Shown here: one piece after another, positions 33,147 through 40,682 of the stretch
How positions within the stretch are numbered: position 1 is the first letter of the stretch
Layout: every line of letters begins with the position of its first letter
NCBI GenBank assembly: GCA_017451915.1
Contig: JAFTNJ010000025.1
Location: 1 to 64,000, forward strand
DNA: 64,000 bases
DNA from: Clostridia bacterium
GTDB taxonomy: Bacteria; Bacillota; Clostridia; Oscillospirales; CAG-272
Reading direction: 5' to 3'
Translations under genes and position numbers: made by a program
Notes under the pieces: generated by a model
What the model saw: only the letters and a program-made list of their open reading frames with translations
The model's database searches: none
Told to the model about the DNA's origin: nothing

Positions 33147-34199
33147 TCACCCCAGTTTTTTTGCGGCGAGGAGGATCTGCTTTTTGGTTTCCTCGTGGGA
33201 GATCATATGGGCGTATTTGTTGATGTATGCCTTCAGAGCCCTTTGGTTGATGGGCTTGGGATCCTCGCCCCATCTTTGCAGGAAGTTGTTTCGCAAAACC
33301 TTGTCGGCCACGCCCTGCGGCAGAGCAAGCCCCTGTACGGGGCGGCGTACTCTGCCCATGAGGACGGTGTCTCCCGTCACCATGGCGTGGTACACCGAGT
33401 GGATACGCTCCTCGGCGTCGGCACGGACGGGAACCGTGGCGTCGGTTCCAAAGAGGATGCGATCCGCGTGTTTTTCAAAGAACGCCCGATAGAAGGGCAG
33501 ATCCCCCGAAAAGTTGACGTACATTTCGGTGCCGGGGGTGACGTCGATGCTGACGTTTTCATAGTGATCAAAAATCAATTCCAGCGTCTCGGGGCGATCG
33601 GAGAGAAAGAGGAAATGGGCAAAGGTGACGGCGAGCCTGGGGTGCTTTTTCAGCACGTCAAAGGTCTGGCGGAAAAGCGTCTCAAAGGAAGGGTAGGTGC
33701 CGTCGCTGTAGCAATCGCGCCCCCGACGCTCGGGAGACCAGAAGCTTTCGGGATCGGCCACGTGCCAGATCATGGGTGTTTGATCCTCTTCCGCCTTGGC
33801 GAATAGCTCCTCATAGAAGGGGTGGTTGATGGGAAGGGCGATCCGCTTTTCAATGTCGGGCTTGCAAAGGATCTTGAGGCCGTCCATGCCGATCTCCATC
33901 AGCTCCTCGTACTGGGTCAGGGCATCCATGCCATCGGGCAGGGGAAGGCGGACGGGAGCGGAGGGGAACACCACGCACCCGTTGGCGTAGGCCGTGGGAT
34001 TGTGCAGCTTGTAGAGGGCGGTCAGAATATTCTGCTCCACGCCGCCCCATTCCAGATATTCGTCGGCAATAACGCAGAGCCTTTCCAGCCCGGTTTTCTG
34101 TTGCAGGTCGTCCAGAACCTCATAAAAGCTTCTGCCGCTTGGATCAAACCACTGGTAGAGGTGGATGTGGCAATCGATGAATTTTCGTTGCGAGGTCAT
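33147..34199 (-). CDS. Amidohydrolase-2 family metal-dependent hydrolase
   Basis: 350-aa TIM-barrel hydrolase or decarboxylase-type amidohydrolase. The HxH metal motif is DCHIHL at the N-terminus, followed by MIWHVADP, TFAHFLFLSD and the terminal Asp in ILFGTDATVP. These are the four metal-site elements of the amidohydrolase-2 (ACMSD/lactonase) group. Sugar-lactone hydrolysis fits the surroundings best, but the substrate is unknown. It lies 22 bp downstream of an AraC gene on the same strand, probably in one transcript. Confidence 0.82.
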   Translation of the reverse strand: MTSQRKFIDCHIHLYQWFDPSGRSFYEVLDDLQQKTGLERLCVIADEYLEWGGVEQNILTALYKLHNPTAYANGCVVFPSAPVRLPLPDGMDALTQYEELMEIGMDGLKILCKPDIEKRIALPINHPFYEELFAKAEEDQTPMIWHVADPESFWSPERRGRDCYSDGTYPSFETLFRQTFDVLKKHPRLAVTFAHFLFLSDRPETLELIFDHYENVSIDVTPGTEMYVNFSGDLPFYRAFFEKHADRILFGTDATVPVRADAEERIHSVYHAMVTGDTVLMGRVRRPVQGLALPQGVADKVLRNNFLQRWGEDPKPINQRALKAYINKYAHMISHEETKKQILLAAKKLG

Positions 34200-34221
34200 G
34201 TTGATTGTTTCTCCTTACTTT

Positions 34222-35097
34222 TTATTTTTTTGTATGCACGGTCATTGCTTTCTGATATTCCGAGGGCGGGATGCCGAACCGATTCTTAAAGGCGCGGCTG
34301 AAGGCGTAGATCGAGGAAAAGCCCACCTCTTCGGCGATCAGGGAAACGCTCTTTCTTTCCGTCAGTAGCTCCTGCGCCAGCTGCATCCTCTTTTTGTTCA
34401 CGTAGGCGATGAGGCTGACGCCGTACTCCCTTTGGAATTGCCGCTCCAGGTGGAATTTGCTGTAGGAAAATTGCTTTTCCAGGGAGTCCAGGCTGATCCC
34501 CACCCCGTGGGTGGAATCGATGAGATCCCTGAGCTGCCGCGCGATGCCGTAACAGGTCTCCCTTTGGCTCAGACACTCCGCGAAGTTGTCGTTGATCAGA
34601 TCGGAAAGGAGGCTCGTGAGGGCGCCCTTGGCCTCCAGGGGGCGGTTGGCGGCAAAGCAATCGATCACCTTGTAAAAAAGGGAAATGACTTCTTCGATAT
34701 TGGCAAAGGAAATGAACGGCGTTTTGGGGAATTCACAGAACAGATCTTTTTGAATCAGGGCTTTTTCCGTGGGGGACATCATGGGAAGATCTTTAAAGGA
34801 GACAGGTGTCTTTTTGCTGTCGGCGGTATAGATCATATCAAAATGGATGTGGGGCTGAGAAAGAGTCTGCTCTCTGCAATCAAAGCTGTGGGGGATTCCC
34901 GGACGGATCAGAAGGAACTGCCCCCTCTCACAAGGATAGGCGATGCCGTCGTAGTGAAAGAGCATGCCGCCATCCTCAATATAGACCAGCTCGTAATCAA
35001 AGATCACCCGCCGCTTGATGATGTAGCCCTTTTTTAGCACCGAGCGCAGGGCAACGCGTATATAGGGATTGACGGTGTGGATATCAATGCTGCTCAT
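34222..35097 (-). CDS. AraC-family transcriptional regulator
   Basis: 291-aa regulator. The N-terminal cupin half contains YEL-type strands (FDYELVYIEDGGMLFHY) and a RPGIPHSFD motif. The C-terminal helices are ISLDSLEKQFSYSKFHLERQF and KSVSLIAEEVGFSSIYAFSRAF with FGIPPSEYQ. GGAGGTG precedes the ATG. It is read with the amidohydrolase gene and diverges from the GH172 gene through an overlapping promoter pair at 35146-35186, so it probably regulates both. Confidence 0.9.
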   Translation of the reverse strand: MSSIDIHTVNPYIRVALRSVLKKGYIIKRRVIFDYELVYIEDGGMLFHYDGIAYPCERGQFLLIRPGIPHSFDCREQTLSQPHIHFDMIYTADSKKTPVSFKDLPMMSPTEKALIQKDLFCEFPKTPFISFANIEEVISLFYKVIDCFAANRPLEAKGALTSLLSDLINDNFAECLSQRETCYGIARQLRDLIDSTHGVGISLDSLEKQFSYSKFHLERQFQREYGVSLIAYVNKKRMQLAQELLTERKSVSLIAEEVGFSSIYAFSRAFKNRFGIPPSEYQKAMTVHTKK

Positions 35098-35145
35098 TTT
35101 TCACCTCCTTTGCAAGAAATGTTAAACGGATATCAAGAATGGATA

Positions 35146-35186
35146 TTGAAATTATAGCATGCTTTTGCTATAATTGCAATAGCAAA
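35146..35186. promoter_or_regulatory. Interlocked divergent promoters with palindromic operator
   Basis: Plus strand: TTGAAA (35146-35151), 17-bp spacer, TATAAT (35169-35174). Minus strand: TTGCAA (35174-35179), 17-bp spacer, TATAAT (35151-35156). The two promoters occupy the same 34 bp. An inverted repeat TTTGCTAT (35164-35171) / ATAGCAAA (35179-35186) covers the plus -10 and the minus -35, a likely operator that sets which direction fires. Confidence 0.8.
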
Positions 35187-35205
35187 TCAAAAGGGAGGGA
35201 AAGAA

Positions 35206-36258
35206 ATGCTAAATAATCTCACCACCAAAAAGAACATTCGCACCTTTTCGGTCTCCCCCGAGAACCTGACGGGAGAAAAGGGAAAGGGTGGCATGGCAAT
35301 CGAGGGCTCGGCTTCCGCCGCCGCAAGAGAGCTGGGGCAGGGCTGGAAGGTCAACCCTTATCTTGTGGTCGAGGGTGGCCAGACCTGCGTTTTGGCGGAC
35401 ATTCAGGGACAGGGGGCCATCAAGCATATCTGGATCACCGATAGTGCAAGAGCCAGGATTTTGATCCTTCGCATCTATTTTGACGGCCACGAAAATCCTG
35501 CCGTGGAGACGCCGCTGTCGGATTTCTTTGCCACCGCCGACCACAGGGAGTACCGTCAGATCTCCAGCCTCCCCATTTGCGTCAACCCCAACCGAGGGCT
35601 CAACTGCTATTTTGAGATGCCCTATTTCAAGTCCTTCCGCATCGAGATTGAGAACACGGGGGACTCTGCTTGCAACATCTACTATCAGATCGACTGCGAG
35701 GAGAAAACGATCCCCGAGGACAGCCTTTATTTTCACGCCCAGTTCCGACGGGTCAATCCGCTGCCCTATAAGGAGAATTATGTGATCCTTGATAATATCA
35801 AGGGAAAGGGTCACTACGTGGGAACCTATCTGTTTTGGGGCGTCAAGTCCAACCGATGGTGGGGTGAGGGCGAGATCAAGTTCTACATCGACGGAGATAC
35901 CGAGTTCCCCAGCATTTGCGGCACGGGAACCGAGGACTATTTCTGCGGAGCCTATAATTTTGATGTGGACGGTAAATACGTGGAATTTACCACCCCCTAC
36001 ACGGGACTTTCCAAGGTGAGTGCCATCGACGAGACCTACAAATCGCAACGCTATTTCAATATGTACCGCTGGCACATCACCGATCCCATCTATTTTGAAA
36101 AGGATCTGCGGGTGACCATTCAGGCACTGGGCTGGAGAAGCGGAAAGAGATACCACCCTCTGCAGGATGATATCTCCTCCGTGGCATACTGGTATTCCGA
36201 CAATCTGGACGACGTGTATCCCGCATTCCCGGACGCGAACGAGTTGGAAATCATTTGA
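35206..36258 (+). CDS. Glycoside hydrolase family 172 (DUF2961) enzyme
   Basis: 350-aa jelly-roll enzyme. It has the highly characteristic DUF2961 block: GQGAIKHIWIT near residue 68, the WWGEGEIKFYIDGD motif at 218-231 and GTGTEDYFCGAY at 239-250, including the acidic residues proposed as catalytic in GH172. Characterised GH172 enzymes act on alpha-D-fructofuranosides (difructose dianhydride I) or alpha-D-arabinofuranosides. Length fits a single-domain intracellular form, and no signal peptide is seen. It is a monocistronic plus-strand gene divergent from AraC; the GH32/fructokinase operon 7.4 kb away makes a fructan-related substrate attractive but unproven. Confidence 0.88.
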   Translation: MLNNLTTKKNIRTFSVSPENLTGEKGKGGMAIEGSASAAARELGQGWKVNPYLVVEGGQTCVLADIQGQGAIKHIWITDSARARILILRIYFDGHENPAVETPLSDFFATADHREYRQISSLPICVNPNRGLNCYFEMPYFKSFRIEIENTGDSACNIYYQIDCEEKTIPEDSLYFHAQFRRVNPLPYKENYVILDNIKGKGHYVGTYLFWGVKSNRWWGEGEIKFYIDGDTEFPSICGTGTEDYFCGAYNFDVDGKYVEFTTPYTGLSKVSAIDETYKSQRYFNMYRWHITDPIYFEKDLRVTIQALGWRSGKRYHPLQDDISSVAYWYSDNLDDVYPAFPDANELEII

Positions 36259-36275
36259 AAAACAGAAAAAGCAAA

Positions 36276-36317
36276 GGCAATATCACCTCGATTTGTGTCG
36301 GAATGATATTGCCTTTT
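36276..36317. terminator. Repeat-family bidirectional terminator, copy 2
   Basis: Same GGCAATATCA/TGATATTGCC stem (36276-36285 and 36304-36313) with an 18-nt loop and TTTT. It lies between convergent GH172 and GH10 genes. Confidence 0.88.
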
Positions 36318-36339
36318 CTCTGTTCAATTTTGCTGTGGC

Positions 36340-37647
36340 TTATACGATTACCGTGAACGTATCGGTTGTTTGATCAAAGGATACGTTGTATTTTTGATGG
36401 GGCGCACCTTCTTTGATCACGGTGATACTGTAATCTCCGTAAAATCCCGAAAATTCCAAAACGCCGTCTTGATCGGTCTCGGAGGTGACACAGGTGTTCC
36501 ATTCCCGCTTGATCAGGTGTTCAAGCGCATAATAAGATTTCTTTTTGCGCACATATTCGTCGATCAGGCAGCCGCGACATTCGGCTTGTTTTCCCCAGGC
36601 GTCGCCGTCCTTGATGTTCCAGTATATGATGCCACGCATATTGGGGATCGAGAACCAAAGTCTGTAAAGCGACTCCAGCAATTCGGCTTGAAATTCTTCT
36701 CCCTCGTCAAGCGTCATTCCCTCGTATACCGAGGGGATGGTGATCTCGCTGATGTAGAGGGGGACTCCCAGGGTTGACATCTTTTGATAGGTGGCGTAGA
36801 TGGTTTCCAGGCTTATTATCCCCGAGGAAGAAACAAGCCTCTCCATACAGGAGTCACCGTTATAGAAATGGAACTGGATGCCAATGGAATCAAGGCGTAC
36901 GCCTTCCTCCAACAGCTTTTTGTTCTCCTGATAATAACGGTCTGCGTGCTCGCCGTAATTGACGTGCGTTGCTTCGTTTCGCTCCATGACGCAGCGATCA
37001 GAGAAAATTTCCCCTGCCGTTTCCAGCATCCATTTCACAAATTCATCGACCGGAATGGGAAGCCAACTCCTCATATTTTGCCAGGAGCCTTTGCTTTGGT
37101 AGGATTCGTTCACCACGTCAAAAATGCCGTATTCCCCGTCGTACCGTTTTGCCACCTCTTTGACGTAATGGATCCAAAGCCGCTTTAATTCGTCCAGATC
37201 CTTGGGAACCCAATCGGGACACCATCTGCCGCAAAATAGCGGTTGCCCCTTTGCCTTCATGTCGTTTTCTTTGGCAAAATTCAAAACGCGGTCGGAGGGC
37301 GGTCTGCGATAGATTTCCTCGCTGCCTTCCTCAAATCTGAATTTTCCGGGCTCGGTCTCCATCACGTTCCAGCAGAACGTAGTGGTGACGAGATTAAACA
37401 AATTGGATACCGCATCCCGATACGCCTGCTCTTTGTCGCCCATATTGCCGAGCATCAGCGCGCTGGTGCCAAAATCAAATAAATGCTTTTTTTGCTCCGC
37501 CTGAACCTTGGCAACCACGGGGGTGCCGTCCTTCTTCACAATCTTGATTTTGAAATTCCCCTTGCGGTACTTTTCGATATCGGCGTTGAGCCTTGGCAGC
37601 AACGCCTCATATCTTCTTCTGTAATCTGCGATCGCTTCGTTTACCAT
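36340..37647 (-). CDS. Glycoside hydrolase family 10 (xylanase-like), intracellular
   Basis: 435-aa GH10 TIM-barrel enzyme. Residues 30-70 form the strand-rich leader often found before divergent GH10 barrels. WNVMETEPGKF is at 93-103, the acid/base Glu 181 in DVVNES, IGIQFHFYNG at 255-264, and the nucleophile Glu 301 in YISEITIPS. IIYWNIKDGDAWG follows. The last 60 residues form a beta-rich tail. ATG 37647 follows GGAGGAACG. It lacks a signal peptide, so it would cut imported xylo-oligosaccharides or another beta-glycoside. It is last in the SDR-dehydratase-GH10 operon. Confidence 0.88.
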   Translation of the reverse strand: MVNEAIADYRRRYEALLPRLNADIEKYRKGNFKIKIVKKDGTPVVAKVQAEQKKHLFDFGTSALMLGNMGDKEQAYRDAVSNLFNLVTTTFCWNVMETEPGKFRFEEGSEEIYRRPPSDRVLNFAKENDMKAKGQPLFCGRWCPDWVPKDLDELKRLWIHYVKEVAKRYDGEYGIFDVVNESYQSKGSWQNMRSWLPIPVDEFVKWMLETAGEIFSDRCVMERNEATHVNYGEHADRYYQENKKLLEEGVRLDSIGIQFHFYNGDSCMERLVSSSGIISLETIYATYQKMSTLGVPLYISEITIPSVYEGMTLDEGEEFQAELLESLYRLWFSIPNMRGIIYWNIKDGDAWGKQAECRGCLIDEYVRKKKSYYALEHLIKREWNTCVTSETDQDGVLEFSGFYGDYSITVIKEGAPHQKYNVSFDQTTDTFTVIV

Positions 37648-37660
37648 ATTGCGTTCCTCC

Positions 37661-38857
37661 TTAGAACTGACATCTCGAAAGGTGTCTGTCGGTATCGGGT
37701 CTTTCACCGTTTAGCGCCTCGAAAGCAAGGTTTTTCCATCTTTCATGGTAAAACGCAACCTTTTCCTCATCCAGCTCAACACCGATGCCGGGCGCATCCG
37801 GGACGCGCATCTTTCCGTTGATATATTTGTGCTTTCCACCCTTGATGATGTCGTCCAGCTCGTGATGATAGTGCCCGTCGATGGAATAGTTGATCTGGGG
37901 TGTGGATGCGGCAAGCTGAATATTGACCGCGGTGGAAACGCCAAGCTCCGCGCCCGCGTGCATGCTCATTCCAAGGTGGAATGCCTCGCATACCGCCGCA
38001 AGCTTTTTGGTGACCCAGATGCCGCCCCATTTGTGAGCGTCCGCAAGAATGATGTCGCAGGCGTTTTCTCTGATTCCAACGGGGAGGGTGTCAAAGTTGA
38101 CAACACACATATTGGTGGCGATGGGAATGTGAATATCCTTTCGGATCCTCGACATTCCTTCAATACCCCAACAGGGATCCTCCAGATACTCCAGTCCGAT
38201 CTCGTCAAGCTCTCTTGCGTATCTGATCGCGGTCTGAGGGCTCCAGCATCCGTTGGGATCGATTCTGAGCTTGAATTTGGGACCAAAATGCTCCCGAAGG
38301 GCTCTTAAGACCTTGATCTCATGTGCGGGGTCATGGGCTCCGCCCTTCAGCTTTAGACAGTCAAAGCCGTGCTCCGCAACTGCCTTGTCGCAGAATTGGA
38401 TGATCTCCTCGGGGGTCTTTTCTCCGCCCGCGCCGGTTTCTTCGTCCTTCAGTCGGAAGAAAACATATCCCGAGAACGGAACTTCCTTTCGGTACATTCC
38501 GCCGATCATTTCGCACAAGGGTCTGTCTGCTTTTTTTGCAATGATATCCCAAAGGGCAATTTCAATACCGGCAATGGCACTCAGACCGAAATAACCGTGA
38601 AAATAGGATTTCATATGAAATCTTTCCAAAATGGTCTCGATATGGAAGGGATCTTCTCCCACAAGCTTTTTTGCCATTTCTCGGATCATTTCCTCAATGC
38701 CGTTGTCGCCTCTCGTTTCCCCTATACCCGTTATCCCTTCGTCGGTATAAACCTTTATCAGCGTTCTTGTGGTGGAGTTCCGGTATCCCTGAGACCATAA
38801 TATAGGCGCCTCAAAAGGAATATTGACTCTGATGGTTTCGATTTTTTCGATTCTCAT
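37661..38857 (-). CDS. Enolase-superfamily sugar-acid dehydratase (glucarate dehydratase-like)
   Basis: 398-aa enolase-superfamily enzyme. It has the KxK base motif CLKLKGG, RIDPNGCWS with Asp and Asn, YLEDPCWG, ATNMCVVNF (the ATNM segment typical of the glucarate-dehydratase subgroup), DAHKWGG and SMHAGAELG with the catalytic His. Residues 3-130 are the capping domain. The reaction is dehydration of an aldarate or aldonate to a keto-deoxy acid. It lies between an SDR (upstream, 23 bp) and GH10 (downstream, 13 bp). Exact substrate not determinable. Confidence 0.87.
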   Translation of the reverse strand: MRIEKIETIRVNIPFEAPILWSQGYRNSTTRTLIKVYTDEGITGIGETRGDNGIEEMIREMAKKLVGEDPFHIETILERFHMKSYFHGYFGLSAIAGIEIALWDIIAKKADRPLCEMIGGMYRKEVPFSGYVFFRLKDEETGAGGEKTPEEIIQFCDKAVAEHGFDCLKLKGGAHDPAHEIKVLRALREHFGPKFKLRIDPNGCWSPQTAIRYARELDEIGLEYLEDPCWGIEGMSRIRKDIHIPIATNMCVVNFDTLPVGIRENACDIILADAHKWGGIWVTKKLAAVCEAFHLGMSMHAGAELGVSTAVNIQLAASTPQINYSIDGHYHHELDDIIKGGKHKYINGKMRVPDAPGIGVELDEEKVAFYHERWKNLAFEALNGERPDTDRHLSRCQF

Positions 38858-38880
38858 TTTATTTCTCCTTTCATCTTTGT

Positions 38881-39633
38881 TTAAGAATTTGGAAAAAGCT
38901 GCGCGTCAGCCCCGCCGTCTACGGTCAATGTCGTACCCGTAATATTTTTTGACATATCACAGGATAAAAACCATGCCGCGTTGGCAATATCCTCAAAATC
39001 GGCAATATCATGGAGGGGCACTCTGTGTTTTTTTGCTTCTTGAGCTTCCTTTGAAAGCTGCTCCCAGCGCAGCGTTTTGATAGAGCCCGATGCCAGGCAG
39101 TTCACCCTGATGCCGTATTCACCCAGCTCTACTGCCAAAGCCTTGACCAGGGAATTGATCCCGCCCTTTGAGGCGATATACGCGCTTCTGTTTTTGATCG
39201 CCCTCGTTGAGGTGTTTGATCCTATGAAAACGATGGATCCGCCTTTTTGGGTCATAACTTGGGCAGATCTCTGTGCTATTTCAAAATTCCAACCCAAATT
39301 GGTATTGATGACACGAAGCCAATCCTTTACGTCTGTGGTAAGCATCGGCATGTCGAGCCCGAGATCGGCGGCGTTCAGAATCAATGCCTTGAGGCAGCAC
39401 CCCGAGCCCTCAATCGCTTCAAATGCCTCTCCTACGTCGGTTTCCGACAGGGGATCCAATTTTAATCCCAAAGAGTATATGCCGTACCGATCGCAGAGTT
39501 CTTCTGCCGCTTTTTCTGCAGAGGATTTATTCCGACTGCTTATAAAAACAGCATATCCCTCTTTGGCAAATTTCTCGGCGATTACCAATCCGGTTCCTGC
39601 GGCAGAACCGGTAATCAAAACAGCATTTTTCAT
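38881..39633 (-). CDS. SDR dehydrogenase, paralogue of the DgoD-associated SDR
   Basis: 250-aa SDR: TGSAAGTG cofactor motif, LNAADLG, active-site Ser in FIGSNTSTR, YIASKGG, and TGTTLTVDGG near the end. It shares many unusual patches with the SDR at 17614 (FAKEGYAVFISSR, NTNLGWNFEIA, DIADFEDIANAAWF). Like that gene it is adjacent to an enolase-type dehydratase. It is first in the operon and probably oxidises the sugar that the dehydratase then uses as its acid. Confidence 0.88.
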   Translation of the reverse strand: MKNAVLITGSAAGTGLVIAEKFAKEGYAVFISSRNKSSAEKAAEELCDRYGIYSLGLKLDPLSETDVGEAFEAIEGSGCCLKALILNAADLGLDMPMLTTDVKDWLRVINTNLGWNFEIAQRSAQVMTQKGGSIVFIGSNTSTRAIKNRSAYIASKGGINSLVKALAVELGEYGIRVNCLASGSIKTLRWEQLSKEAQEAKKHRVPLHDIADFEDIANAAWFLSCDMSKNITGTTLTVDGGADAQLFPNS

Positions 39634-39658
39634 ATTTTCCTCTGTATTTTTGTTTGAA

Positions 39659-39687
39659 TTGACATTTTCGTATTTATATGATATACT
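39659..39687 (+). promoter_or_regulatory. Promoter of araC at 39761
   Basis: TTGACA (39659-39664), 17-bp spacer, TATACT (39682-39687). The surrounding bases are strongly AT-rich. Confidence 0.8.
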
Positions 39688-39760
39688 ATTAACACAAGTA
39701 TATCAATCCAAAATTTTAACTAAAAATAACAATATTTTAATCTTTGAGGTGATGGGATCA

Positions 39761-40558
39761 ATGAGTTATGTCGCAGGATTGGGATTATATATTGACACCG
39801 CCCGTTTTGTTCCCGCAAACGCTCTTTTTAGGTATGGTGATATTACGGAAGAAAGAACGGTACAATGCTATGAGCTCGTTCTTTTTTTGAAGGACGGTGG
39901 ATATTCGGTTATAAATGGGAAAAAATATCCGATAGCCGCAGGCTCCGTCAGGTTTCACCGGCCGGGAGACAGAGTATACAGCTATCGTTTCAATGAAATA
40001 TACGTGATTCATTTTACGGTTGACAATGAGCAAAAGGGGAAAGAGATCTTTTGCACCTATCCGCATTTTATCAAGCTTTTGGACGCGGAAACCGAAATCG
40101 GCATCATAAAAAAGCTGATTACCGCACTGGTTTCCCAAAATGATTTTGACTGTGTCTGCTCTCTTTTTGAACTGCTCGGAAGAATCAAGGTTCAATTTGC
40201 TCTGCAACAGCAAAACAATCAAAAAACCATTGCTGAGAGAGTAAAAAAATACGTAGAGGATCATTTTTCGGAAAAGATTACACTAGAAGATCTTGCGCAT
40301 CAATTTCATTTGCACCCGGTTTATCTGCAAAGGAAATTCAAAGAAGAAACCAACCTGACACCGTCAGGCTATCAGAAAAAGGTGAGAATTTCAAAAGCCA
40401 AAGCATATTTGCTCACAACAGACCTGCCCATGGATGAAATTTCGGAGCTTTGCGGATTTTGTAATACTTCGTATTTTATAAGCGTTTTTAAAAGCAATGA
40501 AAATCTAACGCCGTTTCAATACAAACAATACGCTCTTTTTCCCATAACGAATTTATAA
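39761..40558 (+). CDS. AraC-family transcriptional regulator
   Basis: 265-aa regulator with a beta-rich N-terminal sensor (YELVLFLKDGGYSVINGKKY, FHRPGDRVYSYRF). The C-terminal helices are ITLEDLAHQFHLHPVYLQRKF and LPMDEISELCGFCNTSYFISVF, ending NLTPFQYK. GAGGTGAT is 8 bp from ATG 39761; an ATG at 39752 is too close to that site. Codons are clearly richer in A and T (AAA, TTT, ATA) than in the dgo or aro regions, suggesting recent acquisition. It diverges from the SDR-dehydratase-GH10 operon. Confidence 0.9.
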   Translation: MSYVAGLGLYIDTARFVPANALFRYGDITEERTVQCYELVLFLKDGGYSVINGKKYPIAAGSVRFHRPGDRVYSYRFNEIYVIHFTVDNEQKGKEIFCTYPHFIKLLDAETEIGIIKKLITALVSQNDFDCVCSLFELLGRIKVQFALQQQNNQKTIAERVKKYVEDHFSEKITLEDLAHQFHLHPVYLQRKFKEETNLTPSGYQKKVRISKAKAYLLTTDLPMDEISELCGFCNTSYFISVFKSNENLTPFQYKQYALFPITNL

Positions 40559-40571
40559 AAAATAGCAAAAA

Positions 40572-40610
40572 GGCAATATCAAACCGCTATGGAATGATAT
40601 TGCCTTTTTT
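40572..40610. terminator. Repeat-family bidirectional terminator, copy 3
   Basis: GGCAATATCA (40572-40581) with TGATATTGCC (40595-40604) and TTTTTT. The loop is almost identical to copy 1. It lies between convergent AraC and spoIVB. Confidence 0.9.
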
Positions 40611-40612
40611 GG

Positions 40613-40679
40613 CGGACGACCGACGGTCGCCCCTATGGTATCGAGGTTATTGTTTGTAGGGGCGCGCATTGCGCGTCCG
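40613..40679. repeat. Short palindromic intergenic element
   Basis: 67-bp interrupted palindrome: outer arms CGGACG / CGTCCG, inner arms CGCCCCTA (40628-40635) / TAGGGGCG (40657-40664), and extra mini-palindromes (CGACCGACGGTCG, GCGCATTGCGC). It looks like a dispersed non-coding repeat; it abuts the spoIVB stop codon at 40683. Confidence 0.65.
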
Positions 40680-40682
40680 TTT

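Noticed and set aside
30909..40610. Hairpin repeats as a CRISPR array
   Set aside because: The three copies are kilobases apart at gene ends and are followed by T-runs, so they are terminators.
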